This document shows, in pieces, positions 18,125 through 26,635 of a DNA stretch of 64,000 nucleotides (the first letter of the stretch is position 1; each line of letters starts with the position of its first letter). The notes beneath the pieces are model-generated. The model searched no databases, was not told the DNA's origin, and saw only the letters and a program-made list of their open reading frames with translations. The DNA is from Candidatus Obscuribacterales bacterium (GTDB lineage: Bacteria > Cyanobacteriota > Vampirovibrionia > Obscuribacterales > Obscuribacteraceae), in NCBI GenBank assembly GCA_031292355.1, contig JARLHI010000060.1, positions 1 to 64,000 on the forward strand, given 5' to 3'. A program made the position numbers and the translations under genes.

Positions 18125-19174
18125 TCAGGGACTGTTCTGTTCAAACTGAGTAGGCGGAACTAACTCGAGACCAGCGTTTGGTGGTACTGCATTTTCGTCA
18201 TCAAACTCTGGGATATTGGAGACGGCCTTTGGTTTCAATTTGGGTCGTTCCGACACCGCGGGGGGCAGAGGTGCAGGAGCCTTCTCCGAGCGTGTGGCAC
18301 TGTTTAAAGAGGTTTTAGCTGAAGCAGGCGCCGGTTGCATGGCCGCAATTTCAGCAGGAGAAAATAATTGAGCTGGTGAAATAGTGTAGGTCGCTGGTGG
18401 CGGTGGCACCATCATATTGGGTGGTGCGGCAAAGTTGATCGACTTAGCGCTACTGTGATGAGGCTTTGCTGCAACTTTTGGGACTACAATTGAGGCTGTT
18501 TGTGTTGGTTTCGTTGTCTTGACACGAGCTGCGCTTGGAACAACAGACGGCGGCTTAGCAAAATTTGAAACTGCAGCCACGTTCGATACGTGGTCGCTCA
18601 CTTTTACTTTGTTCGCCTCAACTGGCTTGGCGGATGGAGTGCCAGCTGCTGCCTGCTTTAATTTCACCCACAAGGCGCTGTAACTCGCCGGGCCATTAAT
18701 CGAAGCGCATAGTCCAAGTAATGCCACCGCAGATGCCACCAACATCGCCGACGTGATGTTGGAATGATTGTGCACTTCATTCTTCACCGAATGCATGGAG
18801 TAGCGGTCGGGATCATAAGAATAAGAACTTTGTCGGCGACTGTAACCTTGACCTTGAAATTGCGGTGTTGAAGCAGTTTGGTTTTGATTGAAAGACGGGC
18901 ACTCGTTGCCGTCGTTGAAAAAGCTAAGAGAAATGCGCACGTTAGTGCCGTCTGATAATTTGAGCGCAAGATCCGAAACCGAGGCGATTTCATCGTCTTG
19001 CATCGGCACCGAAGTGGTCGCGTTCAAGCATAAGACCTGGTCTGAACCTGGACGAACAATGCGCCTGGCGAGCGATATCTGCATGCCTGGAATTAAATCT
19101 CTGGATGCTTCGGTAAATCGTTCAACGACTGCCACTTCATTTTCGGCGGGCAGTGTCAACACAGTATCGCTCAT
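18125..19174 (-). CDS. Membrane-anchored Pro/Ala-rich protein of unknown function
   Basis: 349 residues. The first 100 or so look like a compact beta-rich domain (LPGMQISLARRIVRPG, ISLSFF); a single membrane segment follows at about 143-160 (SAMLVASAVALLGLCAS); the rest is Pro/Ala/Lys/Ser-rich and probably extended, as in proteins that span the cell wall space. No signal peptide at the N-terminus, so the globular part is probably cytoplasmic and the Pro-rich part periplasmic, TonB-like in layout only. GAGGAA 6-8 nt upstream supports ATG 19174. No family recognised. Confidence 0.65.
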   Translation of the reverse strand: MSDTVLTLPAENEVAVVERFTEASRDLIPGMQISLARRIVRPGSDQVLCLNATTSVPMQDDEIASVSDLALKLSDGTNVRISLSFFNDGNECPSFNQNQTASTPQFQGQGYSRRQSSYSYDPDRYSMHSVKNEVHNHSNITSAMLVASAVALLGLCASINGPASYSALWVKLKQAAAGTPSAKPVEANKVKVSDHVSNVAAVSNFAKPPSVVPSAARVKTTKPTQTASIVVPKVAAKPHHSSAKSINFAAPPNMMVPPPPATYTISPAQLFSPAEIAAMQPAPASAKTSLNSATRSEKAPAPLPPAVSERPKLKPKAVSNIPEFDDENAVPPNAGLELVPPTQFEQNSP

Positions 19175-19475
19175 GGTCTTTTCCTCACCACTCTGTTGCG
19201 TCGGAACGCGCTCTTTATCTCTTGTCTATATCCCCAGTTACGCATTTTTTTATCACCAGCTCCCGTTTTGTGTCGCTCAGGTCAGACGCGGCTGGTCTCA
19301 AAGACCATGACTACTTCTATATTTAAACAAAAACGCGCTGAATTAAGGCAGCCGAGCGGCCGAAGACATGAGTTATGCCCACAGAAAGTGTTACCTTATT
19401 AAATGCACGAGCGGCTTTGCAGACAAAGTCTCAGCAGGGCTCTTGACTCCACTGATGGACAATGCGAGGGGCAAT
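19175..19475. other. Intergenic region before the SDR gene
   Basis: About 300 bp between divergent genes. It contains the hairpin TGGTCT/AGACCA (19293-19307, loop CAA). The SDR frame is open from 19368 but the start is placed at 19476. No RNA gene or clear promoter seen. Confidence 0.45.
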
Positions 19476-20360
19476 ATGACGGCAAATGGCGGCGACAGAA
19501 AATTGGCAGGTCGGGTAGCGATTATTACAGGTGCCAGCCGGGGTATCGGCAGAGCTCTCGCTTTGAGATTGGCTTCAGAAGGTGCAAATATTGTCATTGC
19601 CGCAAAGTCTGAAGAATCCACCGAAAAATTGCCTGGCAGTATTTATTCTGTGGCTGATGAAGTGAAAGCGCTTGGAGTCTCAGCCTTGCCTTTTAAGTGT
19701 GATGTCAGATCCGAAGAAGATATTCAGACCATGGTCGACAAAACCGTCGCGGAATTCGGTCGCATCGATATTCTCATCAATAATGCGGGTGTGCTCTGGT
19801 GGGAACCTCTACTGAAGACTCCGCCAAAGCGCTATGAACTAATGTGGCAAATCAATTTGAGAGCGCCATATTTGTGCAGTCAGGCTGTTTTGCCTCATAT
19901 GATTAAAAATGGCTGGGGACATATCATCATGTGCAGTCCACCAATTACGGTCACTCCTAGCCCTGGCTATGTCACCTATATGACGACTAAAATGGGCGCT
20001 ACTCGACTGGCGATTGGCATCGCCGCTGAGCACAAGCGCGACAATGTGGCTGGCAATGCTTTATGGCCTGCAACACCAATTGAAAGTCAGGCTACTATCA
20101 ACTGGGGCTCATCCAAAATGGGCGGCCGAGAAACCTGGCGCTCACCAGATATTCTCACCGATGCCACAATGGAAATTCTCAAAACAGAACCTCGAGAATT
20201 GACGGGCAGGCAATTGATCGATGAGGAACTGCTCAAGGAAAGAGGCTGGACGCAGGAAAGAATCGACTCATACTGGATTACTGGTGTGCCACCGGAAAAT
20301 CCACTCTGGATTGATGGTCGCGCAACTGGAAAAATGCTTTCTAAAAAGGAGCAAGCATAA
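19476..20360 (+). CDS. Short-chain dehydrogenase/reductase (HSDL2-like)
   Basis: 294 residues of classical SDR: TGASRGIG cofactor loop, NNAG, and Tyr-x3-Lys in YMTTK. The catalytic Ser is expected about 13 residues before Tyr, where CSPP lies. The overall pattern (LAGRVAIITGASRGIGRALALRLA, NIVIAAKS) is like the HSDL2 group, thought to act in fatty-acyl metabolism; the exact substrate is not known. I chose ATG 19476 because GCGAGGGG lies 4-5 nt upstream and the family begins just before LAG; ATG 19368 would add 36 unrelated residues. Its stop overlaps the ATG of the next gene by one base. Confidence 0.88.
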   Translation: MTANGGDRKLAGRVAIITGASRGIGRALALRLASEGANIVIAAKSEESTEKLPGSIYSVADEVKALGVSALPFKCDVRSEEDIQTMVDKTVAEFGRIDILINNAGVLWWEPLLKTPPKRYELMWQINLRAPYLCSQAVLPHMIKNGWGHIIMCSPPITVTPSPGYVTYMTTKMGATRLAIGIAAEHKRDNVAGNALWPATPIESQATINWGSSKMGGRETWRSPDILTDATMEILKTEPRELTGRQLIDEELLKERGWTQERIDSYWITGVPPENPLWIDGRATGKMLSKKEQA

Positions 20361-21214
20361 TGGCACCTGAAGCAACCACTGAAGTGACTTCCGAACAATC
20401 GACACTAGAAACTGTTTTCAAATCTCTCAAAGTCGAATGCTCAAACCACATCGCTGAAGTAGTTTTGCTGGGACCTGGTCCTGGTAATGCGATGGGACCA
20501 GAGTTTTGGCAAGAGTTTCCAGTTGCAATCTCCGAATTAAGTCGTGATAAATCTGTCCGCGCCATCATCATCAAGGGTAGTGGTAAGCATTTTTGTTCAG
20601 GTCTTGATCTCGCCAAAATGATGCCGGTTCTTGCTAAGTCTGGAAAAATGCTCGGCGAAGAACGAAGTGAATTGTTGAGGTTGATTGTATCGATGCAGGA
20701 CGCCATCTCTAGTGTCGAAAACTGCGCCAAGCCGGTCATTGCTTCTATCCACGGCGCGTGTATCGGCGCTGGTGTAGATTTAATCGCCGCTTGCGATATC
20801 CGCATTTGTTCGAGCGACGCTCGCTTTAGTGTGCGCGAAGTTAAGGTGGCTATCGTCGCAGATTTAGGCAGTCTGCAGAGACTGCCACACATTATTGGAG
20901 AAGGCAGAACTCGTGAGTTGGCTTTTACTGGTAAAGATATTCAGGCTGACGAAGCAATGCGAATTGGACTTGTCACCCATGTCTTCAACGACATCGAAAG
21001 TCTCGACACTGGCGCCCGAAAGTTGGCAGTCGAAATTGCCGAAAATCCTCCGCTGGTTGTAGCGGGCGTCAAAAAAATTCTCAATGAGAGTCGAGATCAG
21101 AGTGTCGCCGCTGGCTTGCAAAATGTGGCTGTCTGGAATTCTGCTTTCTTGCATTCTGCCGAATTGGAAGAGGCGATTACAGCATTTATGCAAAAGAGAC
21201 AGGCTAAGTTTTAG
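20360..21214 (+). CDS. Enoyl-CoA hydratase/isomerase, ECH1-type dienoyl-CoA isomerase
   Basis: 284-residue crotonase. Oxyanion-hole segments are SGKHFCSGLD (74-83) and HGACIGAGVD (131-140). Asp140, Glu160 and Asp168 (VADLG) correspond one for one, with a constant offset of 36, to Asp176, Glu196 and Asp204 of rat delta3,5-delta2,4-dienoyl-CoA isomerase, and SLQRLPHIIG follows as in ECH1. The predicted reaction is isomerisation of 3,5-dienoyl-CoA during breakdown of unsaturated fatty acids with odd-position double bonds. Coupled to the SDR gene by a one-base stop/start overlap. It converges on the PAP2 gene with an 11-bp overlap. Confidence 0.9.
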   Translation: MAPEATTEVTSEQSTLETVFKSLKVECSNHIAEVVLLGPGPGNAMGPEFWQEFPVAISELSRDKSVRAIIIKGSGKHFCSGLDLAKMMPVLAKSGKMLGEERSELLRLIVSMQDAISSVENCAKPVIASIHGACIGAGVDLIAACDIRICSSDARFSVREVKVAIVADLGSLQRLPHIIGEGRTRELAFTGKDIQADEAMRIGLVTHVFNDIESLDTGARKLAVEIAENPPLVVAGVKKILNESRDQSVAAGLQNVAVWNSAFLHSAELEEAITAFMQKRQAKF

Positions 21215-21761
21215 AGACGTTCTCTAATTTCGCGTAAACCTTGCTTGCCAGTGGAATACTCATCCAGGCCGTAAACAGCCCAAGCACAATGCCTGCTATC
21301 ACGTCGGTTGGCCAGTGCATTCCTTCATAAATGCGGGCGATGCCAATGCTCAAAGCGATTAGTAGTGCGAGGTTTCCTTTTGCATCTGGATATCTAATAC
21401 GCACAACTCCAGCAGCAGCAAACGCTGAAAGTGTATGTCCGGAGGGAAAAGAATAACGGTCGGCCGTCAATGTCTGCAAAGGTTTAAACATCTGATGTAA
21501 TGTCAAAATGGTAGGACGTTCTCGATGAAATAGATGCTTGAGTACCGATATTTCAATAATAGAGAACACCAATGCGAGCATTATCTCGAGGGCGAGCAAT
21601 TTTTGTTTTTTCTTCCACAAAACGATTGCTAAAATCCACCAAAGAATTCCGCCATAAGTGATGTCTGTGAGAACACTAGCGCAAAAGTCAAGAAGTGGGT
21701 TTTGAGCAGAACGCAACGCCTGGCTGATATAAAAGTCCATATTCTGTATAAATGGAGGCAC
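21204..21761 (-). CDS. PAP2-superfamily membrane phosphatase
   Basis: 185 residues with about five membrane segments and the three acid-phosphatase motifs: KHLFHRERP, PSGHT and SIGIARIYEGMHWPTDV. Members dephosphorylate phosphatidic acid, undecaprenyl pyrophosphate or similar lipid phosphates at the outer face of the membrane. I chose GTG 21761: GGAG lies 8 nt before it, and it falls 13 bp after the stop of the DUF4239 gene. The frame is open further upstream to 21833, but that part overlaps the neighbour. Probably one operon with DUF4239. Confidence 0.88.
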   Translation of the reverse strand: MPPFIQNMDFYISQALRSAQNPLLDFCASVLTDITYGGILWWILAIVLWKKKQKLLALEIMLALVFSIIEISVLKHLFHRERPTILTLHQMFKPLQTLTADRYSFPSGHTLSAFAAAGVVRIRYPDAKGNLALLIALSIGIARIYEGMHWPTDVIAGIVLGLFTAWMSIPLASKVYAKLENVSKT

Positions 21762-21774
21762 TTTTAGCTCTCCA

Positions 21775-22593
21775 TTATTCGACAAAGCCAAAGATGTTTT
21801 TCTTAAAATGCATTGCCGTTGGTGGACCATCATTTGTATTTTGCATAATGGCGGTGGCCAGTCTGAAACTTATGGAAGATATTTTGAAATCACCCGAAAA
21901 TGGTGAACTGTACACCACGACAAGATAGAGATTGAGACCGAGTGTGACAGCAACCAGTGACGTCATCACAACTTGTGAGCGCACCGTTTGGGTGCTGAAA
22001 AAATAAGTGAAGATGATAGTGATTGATGCGCCGCCTATCAGCACCATCCATAGTACTGGCGATACATAGCCGGCCGCTGCAATCAGACGATTGCGTCTGG
22101 CCGTTTGCAATTGATTGTAGCTTTCGATAATTGAGCTGTAGAATGCTTGCTGTTTTGGTGTTTGCGGATCAATTTCTTTAATGGCTCCCCAGATATGTTT
22201 CATGGCAAACCAGGTTTCTTTGCACAAGACACCTTTGGGCAGCATGGGCCATTCGATATCGGCGACTGACTGCGTATAATCCACAAGCGCCGCGTTTAGC
22301 TCCTGCTTGCTTTTGTCTGGGAGACCATCAGCAAATCGATTTATATTGAGGATGGAGTTAACTTCTGTTGAAATGTCTGCTTTGGCCGAGCGAACTTGTT
22401 CAGAGACATCGACTACTACGAAGCCTAAAACCACTGCATATAACGTGCCAAGAATAGAGAGCATATAGCCTCCTACTTCATGGTCGCTTGCCGTTTGCCT
22501 TTTGTCGTATTTTCTGCGTACCAGCAGCAACCCTAGGACAGCAATTAGTGTGCCGCCACCCGTAAGGGTAATAAATAAAAGGATAGCGTTCAA
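21775..22593 (-). CDS. DUF4239 (bestrophin-like) membrane protein
   Basis: 272 residues. Membrane segments at about 3-24, 42-62, 182-202 and 210-230 bracket a helical domain of about 120 residues. Family marks include GGYMLSILGTLYAVVLGFVVVDV, the EWP segment and the C-terminal SSPFSGDF. DUF4239 proteins are called bestrophin-like, but transport has not been shown for them. Co-directional with and just upstream of the PAP2 phosphatase; divergent from the acyl-CoA ligase. Confidence 0.85.
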   Translation of the reverse strand: MNAILLFITLTGGGTLIAVLGLLLVRRKYDKRQTASDHEVGGYMLSILGTLYAVVLGFVVVDVSEQVRSAKADISTEVNSILNINRFADGLPDKSKQELNAALVDYTQSVADIEWPMLPKGVLCKETWFAMKHIWGAIKEIDPQTPKQQAFYSSIIESYNQLQTARRNRLIAAAGYVSPVLWMVLIGGASITIIFTYFFSTQTVRSQVVMTSLVAVTLGLNLYLVVVYSSPFSGDFKISSISFRLATAIMQNTNDGPPTAMHFKKNIFGFVE

Positions 22594-22741
22594 AGTATTT
22601 CGCTCCAGATCTCGTTCATATTATCGCTGACCAACTTTCATTTAGATCTTATGATTGTGCTCTCGAGCAAAATCCATGATAAATTAGCCTTTTTGGCGCT
22701 TTCGCTAGAGAGTTTACATCTTCAAGCCAAGGGGTTCCTTA

Positions 22742-24358
22742 ATGCTCTCCACCATGATGCAGGTACCACTAACTATTGGGACCATCATTGAGCACGCCAG
22801 TCGTTGTTATCCAACGCAAAAGATCGTTTCAGTCTCAAGCTCAGGTCGTTTTGAATATACGATTGCTGAATTTGCCGCTCGAGTTGCGAAGCTTGCGAAT
22901 GCTCTGACAAAAATGGGAATCAAACCAGGCGATCGAGTGGCAAGCTTTGCCTGGAATTCTCACCGGCATCTGGAGCTTTACTATGCGGTGCCGATGGCTG
23001 GAGCGGTACTGCATACGGTGAACATACGTTTGTTCGCTGCGCAAATTGCGTATGTGTTAAAACATGCCGATGACAAAGCTATTTTCTTTGATAGTAGTCT
23101 TAGCGCCGTTCTAAAGCCAGCGCTGGCTGAGGCTGATTTCAGCAAACTGCGTCTAATTGTTATGGGCGACGCGCAGGACATAATTGTCGGCGCAGCCGAT
23201 TACGAAGAGCTCATTAAGAGCGAAAGCGATAAGTTTGACTCACCTGTCAAAGACGAAAACGAAGCCGCCATGCTCTGTTATACATCTGCTACTACAGGTG
23301 AACCAAAGGGAGTTTTGTATTCGCATCGGTCGACTGTTTTGCATGCTATGGCTGCTGCACTGCCCGATGTGATGGGTATGCGTAATTACGACACGGTCTT
23401 ACCTGTGGTACCAATGTTTCATGTTAACGCCTGGGGATATCCATTTGCTTGTATGTTGATTGGTGCGCGTCAGGTTTATGCGGGAGACATTTTTGACGCT
23501 GCTCGCTTAATTAAAATCTTCGATGATGAAGAAGTGACTATGACTGGTGGTGTGCCAACAATTTGGATGCGTATTCGCGATGAATTGAAGCGAACAGGAG
23601 CCAGGTTCAAAACTCTCAATCACGTGCTTGTGGGTGGCTCGGCTCTATCAGCATCTTTGATGCGTGATCTCGATGCTCTCGGTCTGGAAGTCACTCAAGG
23701 CTATGGCATGACTGAGACCAGTCCGCTTGTCTCTATATCGAGGAACAGCCTGACTGCTGCATTGCAGAACGAGTCACCTGAGAAAAAAATGCAACAGCGT
23801 TTAAAGCAAGGAATGGTTTCGTTTGGTGTGCAGTGGCGAGTTGTCGGGGACTCTGGTGAAGAAGTCGTCCACGATGGCAAGACTTTTGGCGAATTGCAAT
23901 TTAGGGGTCCATGGATTACCGCTGGTTATTACAATGATGAAGACGCGAGTAGGCGTGCATTGACTGTTGATGGCTGGATGCACACAGGAGATATTTGCAC
24001 CGTTGATCAATACTCTTATTTGCAGATCGTCGATAGAGTGAAAGACGTAGTTAAGTCTGGTGGTGAATGGATAAGCTCAGTTGATCTTGAAAATTCGATT
24101 ATGGCGCATCCCCATGTCCGCGAAGCAGCTGTTATTGGTTTGCCGCATCCTGACTGGGTTGAGCGCCCTGTCGCTGTGGTTGCTCTTCGCGCTGATATTC
24201 AGTTGTCGGAAGAGCAATTGAAAGAATGGTTACGCACGCGTGTGGCTAAGTGGTGGCTGCCCGATCGTGTAATTTTCCTGGAAGCCATTCCGCAGACTGG
24301 AGTGGGCAAGTTTCTAAAAAGAGAGTTACGTGAGCGGTATCACGATTTACTTTCTTGA
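22742..24358 (+). CDS. Fatty acyl-CoA synthetase (AMP-binding)
   Basis: 538 residues of the ANL superfamily. Visible motifs: the phosphate loop YTSATTGEPKGV, GYGMTETSP, GWMHTGDIC, and DRVKDVVKSGGEWIS with the hinge and the C-terminal TGVGKFLKRELR carrying the catalytic lysine. This is the medium/long-chain acyl-CoA synthetase type; it activates a fatty acid with ATP and CoA. The chain length is not readable. Beside the SDR/dienoyl isomerase pair and a patatin it makes a lipid-degradation neighbourhood. Its last 19 bp overlap the end of the patatin gene. Confidence 0.93.
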   Translation: MLSTMMQVPLTIGTIIEHASRCYPTQKIVSVSSSGRFEYTIAEFAARVAKLANALTKMGIKPGDRVASFAWNSHRHLELYYAVPMAGAVLHTVNIRLFAAQIAYVLKHADDKAIFFDSSLSAVLKPALAEADFSKLRLIVMGDAQDIIVGAADYEELIKSESDKFDSPVKDENEAAMLCYTSATTGEPKGVLYSHRSTVLHAMAAALPDVMGMRNYDTVLPVVPMFHVNAWGYPFACMLIGARQVYAGDIFDAARLIKIFDDEEVTMTGGVPTIWMRIRDELKRTGARFKTLNHVLVGGSALSASLMRDLDALGLEVTQGYGMTETSPLVSISRNSLTAALQNESPEKKMQQRLKQGMVSFGVQWRVVGDSGEEVVHDGKTFGELQFRGPWITAGYYNDEDASRRALTVDGWMHTGDICTVDQYSYLQIVDRVKDVVKSGGEWISSVDLENSIMAHPHVREAAVIGLPHPDWVERPVAVVALRADIQLSEEQLKEWLRTRVAKWWLPDRVIFLEAIPQTGVGKFLKRELRERYHDLLS

Positions 24359-25284
24359 AACACACTTTCATCTTCGGTTTTCCAGTCGGCTAATTGTACC
24401 ATTGCATCTTCGTAGCCTTGCTGAATCAAACGTCTGGAGCGTTCTGGATCAATTTCGAGCAGTGTCGTGTTAACCGCTTTTCGTGGTTGAAAGACGCGTA
24501 TATTGACGTTCTTGCGGCCGAGTGACTCCACTGAACCGGTTGCTATCAATCGATTATATAATTCGGCTGACTGAATCTCGCGCCTGGCCGAGGCATCAAG
24601 GACGATGTCCAGACAACGAACCAGTACTTCAAACATATTGGTGGGGCAGGCATGAATTGTTTCGGGATGCAAAAGCACCATGAAGATTTCGTCAGCGCCA
24701 AGCTGAATAGCGGTTTCCATTGGTGTGTTGCGCACCAACCCACCATCGACCCACAATCCCGAACCATGCAAATGTCGAGGCGGAAAAGCCATTGGAATCG
24801 CCGAAGTGGCCATTAAAATGTCGACTAATTCGTTTGTAGACATAATATCGTCAATAGTTACTAGTCTGGTTTCGAGGCTACACAAATCGGTTGTGCACCA
24901 ACCTACTTTGGTACGACTTTGTTTAAGGAGCTGGAGATTAACCTCGCGCTTAAGCAAATTCTCGAGAGGGCTGTTGTCTAGCAATCCCAATTTGTGACCA
25001 AGGACAAGACGACCGACCATCGACGCCGAGGGTAGATGAAAAATGTCGGAGCCTTTCATGGTTGACCAGAGAGCTTCAAGCCGGTCAAGCTGCCCTTGCG
25101 CCAGCATGGTTGCATTGAGCCCACCAATACTGGTGCCGAAAGCGAAATCGAATTCGATTTTCTTCTCTTTTAAAGCTTTGGCTACGCCGACCTGATAGGC
25201 TCCGCGTCCACCTCCTCCTGGTAGAACCAGCGCCCTTTTAGGGGCTACGCTTGAGGTTGAAGTCACTTGGGAGCCGTTAGTCAT
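24340..25284 (-). CDS. Patatin-like phospholipase
   Basis: 314 residues. The patatin signature is complete: oxyanion-hole PGGGGRGAYQVG (22-33), nucleophile Ser52 in GTSIGG (50-55), and the catalytic Asp180 in VDGG (179-182). It should hydrolyse acyl esters of lipids, releasing fatty acids that the neighbouring acyl-CoA ligase could activate. No signal peptide, so cytoplasmic or delivered otherwise. ATG 25284. Tail-to-tail overlap of 19 bp with the ligase gene. Confidence 0.92.
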   Translation of the reverse strand: MTNGSQVTSTSSVAPKRALVLPGGGGRGAYQVGVAKALKEKKIEFDFAFGTSIGGLNATMLAQGQLDRLEALWSTMKGSDIFHLPSASMVGRLVLGHKLGLLDNSPLENLLKREVNLQLLKQSRTKVGWCTTDLCSLETRLVTIDDIMSTNELVDILMATSAIPMAFPPRHLHGSGLWVDGGLVRNTPMETAIQLGADEIFMVLLHPETIHACPTNMFEVLVRCLDIVLDASARREIQSAELYNRLIATGSVESLGRKNVNIRVFQPRKAVNTTLLEIDPERSRRLIQQGYEDAMVQLADWKTEDESVFQESKS

Positions 25285-25615
25285 TAAAAATCCTAAATTG
25301 ATTACCGGGAGCCGCCGTCCCAGGTCCAGTCTAACCCAAAACGCCCCGTGACGACATATAAAGGTCGTGGCTAGCCCCTGACTATGGTTCCTTTCGTGAC
25401 ACCGTACCAGCTCTAATCAGCAATGTAGCGCTTGACGATCGAAAAAGACTGTCCTTTTTGGGGCGTCGGCTATCCCTACCTACAACTTAGTACCTAATGG
25501 CTTCCTTACAGCCTGACCAAATGCGCTTACAGAACTGAAGCAATAGTGTTTGCCAGTAGGCTAAAATGTTCAACTCATATGATATTTACCGTTTGTGCAC
25601 GAGGAAAACAACCAG
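25285..25615. other. Intergenic region between patatin and NTF2-like genes
   Basis: About 330 bp between divergent genes. A short hairpin (ACGAC/GTCGT near 25350) and an AT stem AAAAAG/CTTTTT (25442-25459) are the only structures seen. No gene, tRNA or clear promoter. Confidence 0.45.
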
Positions 25616-26572
25616 ATGTCGACTGTCATGCCTCAAAAACTGGCGCTTTTTGCATTTTCATTGGTTCTTCTGACAATTGTTAGTCCGACGTCGGCACTTG
25701 CAAAAGACAGTTTGGCGAAGCCTAAAGCCTATTCTGCGCAAGATGAGGAAGCGATCAAAGCAGTATCCTCGAGCTTGACCAGAAACTTGGCTGCAGGAGA
25801 CTCTAAAGCAGTTGCAGCCTTGTGGACTGAAGACGCCACCTACGTAGACAGCGATGGATTTGAGTACAAGGGGCGCAAAGCTCTAGAGGCACGTTTTAGC
25901 TCTGTGTTTAATCGTCAGGGCAAGCAGGTTGTGACCTTTCAACCGGACACTTTGAAAATTCTCGTGCCCGGTGCATTTATGGCTGAAGGAACCGTTCTTC
26001 GCAAAGTAGCAAGTGGTGCGTTGATTCCTGAAACACGCTATTCAATTGTTTTCGTAAAACAAAACGGTCAATGGCTGATATCTTCAGCAACAGAAACCGT
26101 AATTGCAAACACAGAGGACGTCAATCCACTGGAAGCGCTTTCCTGGCTGATAGGGGAGTGGCACGCGGAAGGCAACGGCGCAATTGTTTCAATGAAAGCT
26201 GAATGGACAGCGAACAAAAACTTTATCACCTGCATCTACAACGCGAAATCAACAGGTGATTTGTCGCCAGTTGAAAGCAAACAAGTGATTGGTTTTGATC
26301 CTAACAAAAATCTACCAGTTTCGTGGCACTTTGATTCCACTGGTGGCTTTGGCAACGGTAATTGGATTAAGAAGAATGATCAGTGGCTGGTTGAAAATTC
26401 AGGAACTGAAAGAAACGGGAACACAACCAGTGCTTGCACAATTTTTACCGTCGAATCCCCAGACCAATTTACCTGGCAATCGGTCGACCGTCGTGTTGAC
26501 GGCGAACCCGTCGGCGACACAAACGTTTTGAGAGTTTCAAGAGTTTTGAAAGTCTCCAGCACCGTTAAATAG
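25616..26572 (+). CDS. Secreted SgcJ/EcaC-type NTF2-like protein
   Basis: 318 residues from ATG 25616, set by GAGGA about 10 nt upstream (a GTG at 25595 is also in frame). The signal peptide runs to about residue 28 (SALA). Residues about 40-165 form an NTF2-like/DUF4440 domain: LTRNLAAGDSKAVAALWTEDATYVD followed by a GR.A...F motif, as in SgcJ/EcaC proteins. Residues about 170-318 are a second beta-rich domain (LSWLIGEWHAEG) similar to the lipocalin-like domain often fused to it. No enzymatic activity can be assigned. 63 bp before the Gly-rich gene, possibly co-transcribed. Confidence 0.8.
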   Translation: MSTVMPQKLALFAFSLVLLTIVSPTSALAKDSLAKPKAYSAQDEEAIKAVSSSLTRNLAAGDSKAVAALWTEDATYVDSDGFEYKGRKALEARFSSVFNRQGKQVVTFQPDTLKILVPGAFMAEGTVLRKVASGALIPETRYSIVFVKQNGQWLISSATETVIANTEDVNPLEALSWLIGEWHAEGNGAIVSMKAEWTANKNFITCIYNAKSTGDLSPVESKQVIGFDPNKNLPVSWHFDSTGGFGNGNWIKKNDQWLVENSGTERNGNTTSACTIFTVESPDQFTWQSVDRRVDGEPVGDTNVLRVSRVLKVSSTVK

Positions 26573-26635
26573 ATAATTGGGCAATCGACAACAGACGGTT
26601 CAACGAACTTTAGCGCGCAGCGCAGAGGACTTTAA

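Noticed and set aside
19348..19366. tRNA-like string GCCGAGCGGCCGAAG (D-arm of Ser/Leu tRNA)
   Set aside because: No acceptor stem, T-arm or anticodon arm can be placed around it.
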